Shown here piece after piece: positions 1 to 4,913 of a stretch of DNA of 5,602 nt. A model generated the notes under the pieces. The model was not told the origin of the DNA, did no database searches, and worked only from the letters and a program-made list of their open reading frames with translations. Source of the DNA: Enterococcaceae bacterium (GTDB taxonomy: Bacteria; Bacillota; Bacilli; Lactobacillales; Catellicoccaceae); assembly GCA_030150665.1 (NCBI GenBank), contig JASLFJ010000124.1:1-5602 (forward strand). Reading direction: 5' to 3'. Position numbers and translations under genes: made by a program. The stretch's first letter is position 1. Every line of letters begins with the position of its first letter.

Positions 1-73
1 AAAAACAAACAATGGCTAACACCCATAACTGCTCGATCAAAAAAAATCCTAAATAAGCTGGATTCTTTTTCAT
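1..73 (-). CDS. comGD: ComGD-like minor pseudopilin, N-terminal fragment (cut by window edge)
   Basis: Only the first 24 codons are inside the window; the frame is open to base 1. The start ATG overlaps the comGC stop in an ATGA arrangement (bases 70-73), so translation is probably coupled; no Shine-Dalgarno sequence is visible upstream. The N-terminus reads MKKNPAYLG then FFLIEQLWVLAIV. This is a class III (type IV-like) prepilin signal: a short basic leader, a glycine at residue 9 as the cleavage site for prepilin peptidase ComC, a phenylalanine after it, glutamate at +5 and a hydrophobic stretch. In Gram-positive comG operons the gene after comGC is comGD, a minor pseudopilin of the competence pilus. 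The assignment rests on the signal motif and gene order, because the variable C-terminal part is not visible. Confidence 0.85.
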   Translation of the reverse strand, partial: MKKNPAYLGFFLIEQLWVLAIVCF

Positions 74-381
74 GGCAGATCTGGAGTAAGATCAACCGGT
101 GGGACTAAGTTTTCAGCTTTTTTTAACTGTTCAGGGGTAAGAGATAAATCAGAAAGAGCTTTAGGATACGCTCCATGTTCTAAATAATAAAGAGAGACTT
201 GAGTTTCAATGCTTTTTCGAAAAGCTTCTGTACTTTTTTGATCAATCCCTTTTTGATGCGATAAAATATTTGGAATAAATAATAATACTAAAACAGCAAT
301 AATACTTAATACAAGTAACATCTCAAGAAGTGTAAATCCTGCATATTTATGTTTTTTCATAGTTACATGACTACATTCCAT
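70..381 (-). CDS. comGC: ComGC, major competence pseudopilin
   Basis: This is the main subunit of the competence pseudopilus that brings external DNA to the ComEA/ComEC uptake machinery. The protein is 103 residues from the chosen start. It has a basic leader ending KKHKYAG, followed by FTLLEMLLVLSIIAVL: prepilin peptidase would cut after the glycine, glutamate is at +5, and the hydrophobic N-terminal helix follows. The rest is a short helical and variable domain, normal for ComGC (about 95-110 residues). I chose the ATG at 381 because GGAGGG lies 8 bases upstream (390-395). An ATG at 360 would give a 96-residue form starting MKKHKYAG, closer to usual ComGC leaders but with no ribosome binding site. 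Further upstream ATGs in this frame lie deep inside comGB and are not credible. It overlaps comGB by 19 bases and comGD by 4. Confidence 0.93.
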   Translation of the reverse strand: MECSHVTMKKHKYAGFTLLEMLLVLSIIAVLVLLFIPNILSHQKGIDQKSTEAFRKSIETQVSLYYLEHGAYPKALSDLSLTPEQLKKAENLVPPVDLTPDLP

Positions 382-1421
382 TGTTCTATCCCTCCATAAA
401 GTGGCATGAAAATTGCTAAATACATTAAAATAATTAAGCTGCCAATGATTAAAAAACAAATCGGTTGAATCCACTGTAGTAATTGATCTAATATCGTTAA
501 ATATCTTTGCGATAATACACGGCTATAGATCGTTAGCTCTTTTCCTAATTGACCGTGTTTATCTCCTTTTTTTAAAATCATAAATAACTCAGGTAAAAAA
601 ATGGCTGTATGATGTAGTTGTTGCTGCCAAGAAACACCTTGATAAAGAGCTCTGTGCATCTCTTCGCCTAACTCTGCTAACCACGGTGAGACTCCGTAAC
701 GCATAATCTTTTGAATATAGTCAAAAGAAATGCCATAACTTAACAACATCCCCCACTCTTCCGATAAAATAATCGTATAGTAGTACTGATATAATTTACC
801 GATATAAGGCAAATGCGTCTTCAAGAAAACTTGTTTTAACGCACTTTGCTTTTTCATATAACAATGGATCGCGATCACGACACATACAATAAAAAGACTC
901 AACATAAAAAAAAGCGTCGGAAGCGCATTTAAAACCGTTAAATAAATACTCGGGTGTTCTAAATAACTATCCATAAGATTCGGTAAAAGATATTGATAAA
1001 ACAAAATAAAAAAGATAAGAAATGTTCCTCCTAAAATACTTGGATACAATGTGACCTTTTTTAACATCTCTTTTCGCATCTGCATCTGTTTTTGATCATT
1101 GACGAGTCGTTTGAGTGTAGCAACAAGATGACCATGATATTCTGCAAAATAACACGCCAAAACTACCCGATCAGAACACCCTAAACGTTTCAACAACATC
1201 GCAATACTTTGTCCTGATCGCAAACTATCGTAAATAAGTTTTTGATAAGGCCTTAGTTTTTTATCTATCATCACTAAAAACTTTAAACTTTCTTGAAAAG
1301 AAAAACCTTGTCCAAGCAAATCTTGAAGTCCTTGAAGCAGTTGAGCTTGTTGCTTTACTGTGAGCTGTCTCCGCTTAATATTTCCAACGCCTCTGTAGTA
1401 TGTGTTCATCAATAGCCCCAT
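363..1421 (-). CDS. comGB: ComGB, competence pilus inner-membrane platform protein
   Basis: A polytopic membrane protein of the type II secretion GspF/PilC family, here 352 residues, the normal size for ComGB. It anchors pilus assembly and couples the ComGA ATPase to pseudopilin insertion. A basic N-terminal segment (about 16-30) leads into the first cytoplasmic GspF domain (about 24-120). A hydrophobic segment follows at about 125-148 and a second at about 165-187. The second cytoplasmic domain spans about 190-312, and the last membrane segment is about 317-340 with the family-typical ending FMPLY. The start at 1421 has AAAGG nine bases upstream; the ATG at 1409 is also possible, and the first 14 residues match no family feature. 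The gene overlaps comGA by 47 bases and comGC by 19, supporting one polycistronic mRNA. Confidence 0.93.
   Translation of the reverse strand: MGLLMNTYYRGVGNIKRRQLTVKQQAQLLQGLQDLLGQGFSFQESLKFLVMIDKKLRPYQKLIYDSLRSGQSIAMLLKRLGCSDRVVLACYFAEYHGHLVATLKRLVNDQKQMQMRKEMLKKVTLYPSILGGTFLIFFILFYQYLLPNLMDSYLEHPSIYLTVLNALPTLFFMLSLFIVCVVIAIHCYMKKQSALKQVFLKTHLPYIGKLYQYYYTIILSEEWGMLLSYGISFDYIQKIMRYGVSPWLAELGEEMHRALYQGVSWQQQLHHTAIFLPELFMILKKGDKHGQLGKELTIYSRVLSQRYLTILDQLLQWIQPICFLIIGSLIILMYLAIFMPLYGGIEQWNVVM
390..395 (-). promoter_or_regulatory. Ribosome binding site of comGC, inside comGB
   Basis: GGAGGG on the minus strand lies 8 bases before the ATG at 381, within the last codons of comGB. It favours the 381 start over the ATG at 360. 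Confidence 0.7.
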
Positions 1422-2358
1422 AACACCACGCCTTTCTTAACCAATCATTCCATGTGTTGGTTTTTGTTGATGTTGGATCATGTAAAAACCACAGATCATA
1501 TAGTGCTGCTTGTTTAATTTTTTTATTTTTAGATAAAACAGGTAACAGCTCTTGATAAATTAATCCTCTAAGACAAAACTGCAACTCTTCTTGACTTAGT
1601 CCTAGCTGATAAAGTCGCTGCCAAATCCCTTCTTTACTAAGTGCATGAATGGTCACAAATAAACAGTGCCCAGTCAGTGCCGCTTGTAAAGCAACTTGTG
1701 CGGTGTTTCTATCTCTAATTTCACCAATGATTAAAAGATCCGGACGATGCCTTAAACATCCTTGAATAAGGGTTTCATAATCCATACCAATAGCAGTATT
1801 TACTTGAAACTGCATCATCTCATCACACATAATTTCTACAGGATCTTCAATTGAAATCACTTGTGCCCCTGACTTTGCAAAGTCTTTTGCAAATCGGTAC
1901 ATTAACGTTGTCTTGCCTGCACCTGTTGGTCCTGAAAAAATATACATCCCAGGAGTGAGCCATACATACTCATTTAGCTGCTGCTTTTGACTGAAAAAAA
2001 GACACGTACTCGGCAAATGATGCGCTAAGTCTAAAAGCCGAATAACTAACGTTTCTCGGTGTCTATAATCTCCAATCGTCGATAAGCGAATGCGAAATCG
2101 TTCTTTTTGATAAACAAGTTGCGCAGCCCCAGTTTGAACTCTTCTGTGTTCTGCAAGATCCATATGACCCATATATTTTAAATACGCAATCAGCGCCTGG
2201 CCATGTTTTTTAGACATCATCTGCCACAAAATCATTTTTGAAGCTTGTCTTAACTTAATATGATAATGCTGATCATATGGAATAATATAACAATCACTGA
2301 CTTTCATTTTTTTAGCCGTCTTAAGCAACCTTCCTATCAGTGATTTAAGCTCTTTCAT
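1375..2358 (-). CDS. comGA: ComGA, competence pilus assembly ATPase
   Basis: A cytoplasmic ATPase of the GspE/PilB secretion superfamily that powers assembly of the competence pseudopilus. It is 327 residues, the size of Gram-positive ComGA, which lacks the long N-terminal domain of PilB. The short N-terminal domain contains the SDxxI-type motif (SDCYIIPYD, 21-29). The P-loop is GPTGAGKTT (143-151), the Asp box is VISIEDPVE (167-175), the Walker B region is DLLIIGEIRD (207-216) and the His box is TIHA (236-239) after ALTGH. The C-terminal ELLPVL (270-275) matches the conserved LLP element of the family. All ATPase motifs are intact. It is the first gene of the operon, with a strong ribosome binding site and a long upstream region. 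Competence sigma or activator control is expected from the family, but I see no convincing ComX box. Confidence 0.96.
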   Translation of the reverse strand: MKELKSLIGRLLKTAKKMKVSDCYIIPYDQHYHIKLRQASKMILWQMMSKKHGQALIAYLKYMGHMDLAEHRRVQTGAAQLVYQKERFRIRLSTIGDYRHRETLVIRLLDLAHHLPSTCLFFSQKQQLNEYVWLTPGMYIFSGPTGAGKTTLMYRFAKDFAKSGAQVISIEDPVEIMCDEMMQFQVNTAIGMDYETLIQGCLRHRPDLLIIGEIRDRNTAQVALQAALTGHCLFVTIHALSKEGIWQRLYQLGLSQEELQFCLRGLIYQELLPVLSKNKKIKQAALYDLWFLHDPTSTKTNTWNDWLRKAWCYGAIDEHILQRRWKY

Positions 2359-2365
2359 CTACTTC

Positions 2366-2372
2366 CCTCCTT
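2366..2372 (-). promoter_or_regulatory. Ribosome binding site of comGA
   Basis: AAGGAGG on the minus strand, seven bases before the ATG at 2358, is a near-perfect Shine-Dalgarno sequence and fixes the comGA start. Bases 2373-2447 upstream of it show no other clear signal. Confidence 0.85.
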
Positions 2373-2447
2373 TCCTTCTATATCAATAAATAAGTAAAAA
2401 ATCAGATTTTTAGGTGTCTTTTCTCTTTATCCTCTTCGTTTTTATAG

Positions 2448-2474
2448 TCTAAAACATATGTCTTAGATATTATA
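2448..2474 (-). promoter_or_regulatory. Palindrome next to a TATAAT box: possible comG promoter/operator
   Basis: TCTAAAACAT/ATGTCTTAGA (2448-2467) is a 20-bp inverted repeat with no spacer; nine of ten base pairs match. On the minus strand a TATAAT hexamer (2469-2474) lies immediately before it, so the palindrome would cover the expected transcription start of a comG-directed promoter, about 100 bases upstream of comGA. No good -35 box is present (AGAAAA at the right distance), which would fit a promoter needing an activator. The function is inferred. The region is AT-rich, so a chance TATAAT is possible; the palindrome is the stronger observation. Confidence 0.4.
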
Positions 2475-2520
2475 TAAATCGAAGTTAAGCCTTTTCTTCA
2501 TTTTAATTGATAACAAACAG

Positions 2521-2550
2521 TTGCATCTTTATCTTTTCTTGTGTTATAAT
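2521..2550 (+). promoter_or_regulatory. Sigma-A promoter of rpsD
   Basis: The -35 box TTGCAT (2521-2526) and the consensus -10 box TATAAT (2545-2550) are separated by 18 bases. A TG one base before the -10 box (2542-2543) makes it an extended -10 promoter. Transcription should begin near 2557, giving a leader of about 175 bases before rpsD. This is the best promoter match in the window and fits a highly expressed ribosomal protein gene. Confidence 0.85.
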
Positions 2551-2556
2551 GTCATT

Positions 2557-2732
2557 TGTGTAAAATAATGCAGCAAAAAAGAACCAGCACGTCCCCAGTT
2601 TATCGCCTCATCAGAGGTTCAATTGTGTAACTACGGCTGCAATGAGTGAAGATTGAAAGATAAACTGTACGTATGGGATCTTTTTATCCGTTATTTTACT
2701 CCAAAAAATGATACTCTTGGAGGAATGAATAT
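2557..2732 (+). promoter_or_regulatory. rpsD leader RNA with pseudoknot: S4 autoregulatory leader
   Basis: The mRNA leader between the rpsD promoter and start codon is unusually long and structured. A 6-bp helix pairs TGCAGC (2569-2574) with GCTGCA (2636-2641). A 9-bp helix pairs CAGTTTATC (2596-2604) with GATAAACTG (2659-2667). Their arms interleave, so together they form a pseudoknot. A small hairpin, CCTC-ATCA-GAGG (2606-2617), sits inside. In Bacillus subtilis rpsD is repressed by its own product, which binds a pseudoknotted leader, and other Firmicutes carry related leaders. Position, length and topology fit that role; I assign it by structure and context, not by sequence alignment. The rpsD ribosome binding site GGAGG (2719-2723) lies nine bases before the ATG and downstream of the pseudoknot. 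Confidence 0.8.
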
Positions 2733-3344
2733 ATGTCTCGTTATACTGGACCTAGTTGGAAATTATCTCGTCGTTTAGGGATTTCATTATCAGAAACAGG
2801 AAAAGAATTATCTCGTCGTCCTTACCCACCAGGACAACATGGACCGAATCATCGTGGGAAAAAATCTGAATATGGATTACAATTGACTGAAAAACAAAAA
2901 TTACGTCATATGTACGGTATGAATGAACGTCAGTTCCGTAACTTATTCGTAAAAGCTGGAAAAATTCGTGAAGGAAAACACGGTGTTAACTTCATGATCT
3001 TATTAGAACAACGTTTAGATAACGTCGTTTACCGTCTTGGCTTAGCAACAACACGTCGTCAAGCACGTCAATTAGTAAACCATGGTCATATTTTAGTAGA
3101 TGGACGTCGCGTTGATATCCCTTCATATCATGTTGAAGTAGGACAAGTGATTAGCGTTCGCGAAAAATCACAAAACTTAACAGTCATTAAAGATGCTGTT
3201 GCATCAACATTAGGCCGTCCTGCGTTTGTACAATTTGATGAAGATAAATTAGAAGGAAGCTTAACACGCTTACCAGAACGTGATGAGTTAACACCTGATG
3301 TTGACGAATCATTCGTTGTTGAGTTCTACAACAAAAAACTATAA
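2733..3344 (+). CDS. rpsD: 30S ribosomal protein S4
   Basis: Primary 16S rRNA-binding protein that nucleates assembly of the small-subunit body, contributes to decoding fidelity and represses its own synthesis in Firmicutes. It is 203 residues and full length. The N-terminal domain carries SRRLGISLS (12-20), RRPYPPGQHG (28-37) and the SEYGLQLTEKQKLRHMYG block (45-62). The S4 RNA-binding domain lies at about 92-155, with RLDNVVYRLGLA (94-105), TRRQARQLVNHGHI (107-120) and VDIPSYHVEVGQ (127-138). The C-terminus ends VVEFYNKKL. There are no cysteines, so this is the zinc-free form. The sequence is more like enterococcal S4 than staphylococcal S4. The gene is monocistronic: own promoter, regulatory leader and terminator, divergent from comG. 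Confidence 0.99.
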   Translation: MSRYTGPSWKLSRRLGISLSETGKELSRRPYPPGQHGPNHRGKKSEYGLQLTEKQKLRHMYGMNERQFRNLFVKAGKIREGKHGVNFMILLEQRLDNVVYRLGLATTRRQARQLVNHGHILVDGRRVDIPSYHVEVGQVISVREKSQNLTVIKDAVASTLGRPAFVQFDEDKLEGSLTRLPERDELTPDVDESFVVEFYNKKL

Positions 3345-3366
3345 TTTATTATTTTATGATTTTAAT

Positions 3367-3397
3367 AAAAAAAGACTGTTATTTACAGTCTTTTTTT
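3367..3397 (+). terminator. Rho-independent terminator of rpsD
   Basis: A 13-bp perfect stem pairs AAAAAAAGACTGT (3367-3379) with ACAGTCTTTTTTT (3385-3397) around a TATTT loop and continues into a T tract. It lies 22 bases after the rpsD stop. The A tract on the other side makes it potentially bidirectional. The DNA between it and the next terminator (3398-3492) shows only a weak 6-bp hairpin, TAAGCT/AGCTTA (3440-3457). Confidence 0.93.
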
Positions 3398-3492
3398 TAT
3401 TAAGCTTAAAGCGTACTAAATTAACCTTTACACTACCAATAAGCTGAAGACAGCTTAGATTTTTAAATACACAGTTTTATCGAACTCTAAAT

Positions 3493-3527
3493 AAAAAAAC
3501 GTCTTGATTGTCTCAAGACGTTTTTTT
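3493..3527 (-). terminator. Rho-independent terminator of the TetR-family gene
   Basis: A 15-bp perfect stem pairs AAAAAAACGTCTTGA (3493-3507) with TCAAGACGTTTTTTT (3513-3527) around a 5-base loop. It lies 32 bases beyond the stop of the minus-strand regulator gene. A and T tracts on both sides mean it could also stop rightward readthrough from rpsD. Confidence 0.92.
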
Positions 3528-3559
3528 AATCATACTCACTTTAAAACACTACCTTACCA

Positions 3560-4162
3560 TTATGATGATTCAGCACAACATACATTTGGAAGATTTGCTT
3601 TTGACGTTTCTGAATTTATATTTAAAATACTATCTGTTAAATGAGTTAGCAGTTGAATGACTTGTTCTTTTGTTGGATGTAGATGTCCTGCAATGGATAA
3701 AGAAGCAAAACCTGTGGCCACAATCCAAGTAGAAGAAAATAATACTTGTTGATCGGTCTCTGAAAGTGCTTGATACTGCTCTGATTCTTCTAATTTTTCA
3801 ACAAATAAAGAATAACTAAATTCATTAATCAGTTCTTGTTGTTGATGAGCTTGTACAAATAATGAATTATAAAGAGTAGGTTGCTGGGCTGCAAATTCGA
3901 TATAGTTAATGACTAAATCAATAACAGGATCGCCAATATGCTCACAAGCAAAGGTTGATTCTAATAATTGTTCTTTAATTTGTTCAAAAAGTACAGAACG
4001 CAATTCATCCATATTTTTAAATTCTAAATAAATAGGTTGCGTAGAACACTTCATTTTTGCTGCTACATTGCGCGCTGTAAATTTATCAAAGCCATCAGTT
4101 GCAACAACATCATAAGCTGCTTTTAAAATTTGTTCCCGCGTAATTGTTTTAATCCGAGCCAT
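3560..4162 (-). CDS. TetR/AcrR-family transcriptional regulator
   Basis: A 200-residue one-component repressor-type protein, the usual size for the family. The N-terminal DNA-binding domain spans about 9-55: ITREQILKAAYDVVATDGF is helix 1 with the typical turn, and TARNVAAKMKCSTQPIYLEF (29-48) is the helix-turn-helix with recognition helix STQPIYLEF. The C-terminal ligand-binding and dimerisation part (about 60-185) is helical and not diagnostic; the tail ends VCCAESS. The start has a fair ribosome binding site (AGAAGG six bases upstream), and the gene has its own promoter and terminator. No divergent transporter or enzyme gene adjoins it: rpsD converges and the upstream neighbour is on the same strand behind a terminator. 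It may control itself or distant genes. The ligand cannot be inferred. Confidence 0.93.
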   Translation of the reverse strand: MARIKTITREQILKAAYDVVATDGFDKFTARNVAAKMKCSTQPIYLEFKNMDELRSVLFEQIKEQLLESTFACEHIGDPVIDLVINYIEFAAQQPTLYNSLFVQAHQQQELINEFSYSLFVEKLEESEQYQALSETDQQVLFSSTWIVATGFASLSIAGHLHPTKEQVIQLLTHLTDSILNINSETSKANLPNVCCAESS

Positions 4163-4208
4163 ATCTTTCCTTCTTTCTCTAGAAACATCACGATTTAATC
4201 TTTTCCTT

Positions 4209-4217
4209 ATTATATCA
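4209..4217 (-). promoter_or_regulatory. Extended -10 promoter of the TetR-family gene
   Basis: On the minus strand TGATATAAT forms an extended -10 element (TATAAT at 4209-4214), about 47 bases upstream of the start codon. The expected -35 position holds only a T-rich run, so recognition would rely on the extended -10. The short palindrome ATCATGAT (4214-4221) overlaps its upstream edge. Confidence 0.6.
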
Positions 4218-4220
4218 TGA

Positions 4221-4260
4221 TTTTTCTTACAAAAAAATATGTTTCCCTACAAAAAAATAA
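4221..4260 (-). repeat. Two-copy 20-base tandem repeat upstream of the TetR promoter
   Basis: Bases 4221-4240 and 4241-4260 are near-copies, identical at 16 of 20 positions; the shared core is CTACAAAAAAATA or TTACAAAAAAATA. A 20-base period is close to two helical turns, so a protein could contact both copies on the same face of the DNA. The repeat covers the -35 region of the regulator's promoter, where a TetR-type autorepressor might bind. However, these regulators normally bind inverted repeats, and A-rich tracts recur by chance. Confidence 0.45.
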
Positions 4261-4268
4261 CAATAAAT

Positions 4269-4301
4269 AAAAATCACTTAGCTATTTGCTAAGTGATTTT
4301 T
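4269..4301 (-). terminator. Rho-independent terminator of the nuclease-like gene
   Basis: A 14-bp perfect stem pairs AAAAATCACTTAGC (4269-4282) with GCTAAGTGATTTTT (4288-4301) around a TATTT loop, only three bases beyond the stop codon of the minus-strand gene. It separates that gene from the downstream TetR-family gene. A/T tracts on both sides make it potentially bidirectional. Confidence 0.93.
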
Positions 4302-4304
4302 TCT

Positions 4305-4715
4305 TTAAAAAATAAAATTATACTGATCCATCGCTTTATAATCATCATATGTCATTGTCTGATGTTGATGCATCCCCCAAGCTATTAACTGCTGTTCATC
4401 TTGATGAGCGCATGCTTTTAATACATCACGGACAAATTTAGAATCAGAAGCTACAACCGACAGTCCCCCTGCTCGGCTCATTTCTGTCATCACATTAAAT
4501 TTTGGCTGGCTCATCACATTTTTTTTATCCGTAGCTTTAAGCTCTAACGCGATAAAATAGCCGTGATATAAAATAAACCATTGCGGCTCAACGGTGCCTG
4601 TTAAAAAACTTGTTTTTCCTTTCATCATCCATAAATGATGCTCTTTTTGATACTCTGTTAAAAATTGCTCCACTTGATCATGTAAATTCCATTCATTCGA
4701 ACACATTCCTGTCAT
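4305..4715 (-). CDS. Small VRR-NUC-like (PD-(D/E)XK fold) protein, possibly inactive
   Basis: A 136-residue soluble protein with no signal peptide or membrane segment. The central part resembles small VRR-NUC domains of the PD-(D/E)XK nuclease superfamily: a strand-turn-strand with FILYHGYFIALELKA (47-61), which supplies the ExK pair Glu58 and Lys60, then a conserved-looking Gln70 and helix, then MSRAGGLSVVASD (79-91), matching the RKAGG-strand element of the family. The motif usually seen as G-x-PD before the first strand reads GTVEPQW here (40-46), so the first metal-binding aspartate is replaced by Gln45, although Glu43 is nearby. Such proteins occur in phages and as stand-alone genes; the substrate is unknown. 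The start at 4715 has AAAGGTG just upstream. The family call is by eye, and a non-catalytic role is possible. Confidence 0.6.
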   Translation of the reverse strand: MTGMCSNEWNLHDQVEQFLTEYQKEHHLWMMKGKTSFLTGTVEPQWFILYHGYFIALELKATDKKNVMSQPKFNVMTEMSRAGGLSVVASDSKFVRDVLKACAHQDEQQLIAWGMHQHQTMTYDDYKAMDQYNFIF

Positions 4716-4768
4716 CTAATCACCTTTTTCTTTTTAACATTCAATCTTTTTTCTATATTTATAAGATG

Positions 4769-4800
4769 GGCGTAAAACCCCTACGCCTTTAGGCTAGGGG
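4769..4800. mobile_element. Bulged GC-rich hairpin, candidate IS200/IS605-family end
   Basis: CCCCTA (4778-4783) pairs with TAGGGG (4795-4800), then GCC (4785-4787) pairs with GGC (4792-4794) around a TTTA loop, leaving one unpaired base, C4784. On the minus strand it begins CCCCTAGC and has the bulge in its 3' arm. This is the shape of the subterminal hairpins recognised by IS200/IS605 TnpA (as recalled for IS608). A second, mutually exclusive hairpin pairs GGCGTA (4769-4774) with TACGCC (4782-4787). No transposase gene or second end is in the window. An alternative reading is a terminator for the resistance gene, since TTTT follows the stem on the minus strand, but the T run is short. Confidence 0.42.
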
Positions 4801-4913
4801 ATGTAAGACCTAACGAACTTGTTCTTGAATATATTTTAGCCTTTATTATTTTTCATTTTTTTAAACTATTTAATACTAATGTCTTTTATAATAGCTTTTC
4901 ATATATTATATAA
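4801..4913. other. AT-rich non-coding DNA between hairpin and resistance gene
   Basis: No credible gene, promoter or classical terminator is visible. The only symmetry noticed is GAAC-TT-GTTC around 4815-4824. No sequence resembling the IS256 terminal repeat, the usual flank of this resistance gene in Tn4001-type transposons, was found here. Confidence 0.5.

Noticed and set aside
382..474. Extended comGC reading frame starting at 474
   Set aside because: The extra 31 residues lie inside comGB in another frame, place the prepilin leader far from the N-terminus, and have no ribosome binding site.
2433..2483. ComX (CIN-box) sites upstream of comGA: AACGAAGA (2433-2440) and TTCGATTT (2476-2483) on the minus strand
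   Set aside because: They differ from TACGAATA at two and three of eight positions, which is expected by chance in AT-rich DNA.
2676..2689. GGAT/ATCC hairpin with a T-rich loop in the rpsD leader, as a possible attenuator
   Set aside because: It has four base pairs and no T run after the stem, so it is not a credible terminator.
3440..3457. TAAGCT/AGCTTA hairpin between the two terminators downstream of rpsD
   Set aside because: A 6-bp AT-rich stem without a T tract or neighbouring signal; it may be chance.
4610..4792. Plus-strand open frame of 60 codons
   Set aside because: It lies mostly antisense to the nuclease-like gene, has no ribosome binding site or family-like motif, and runs into the hairpin region.
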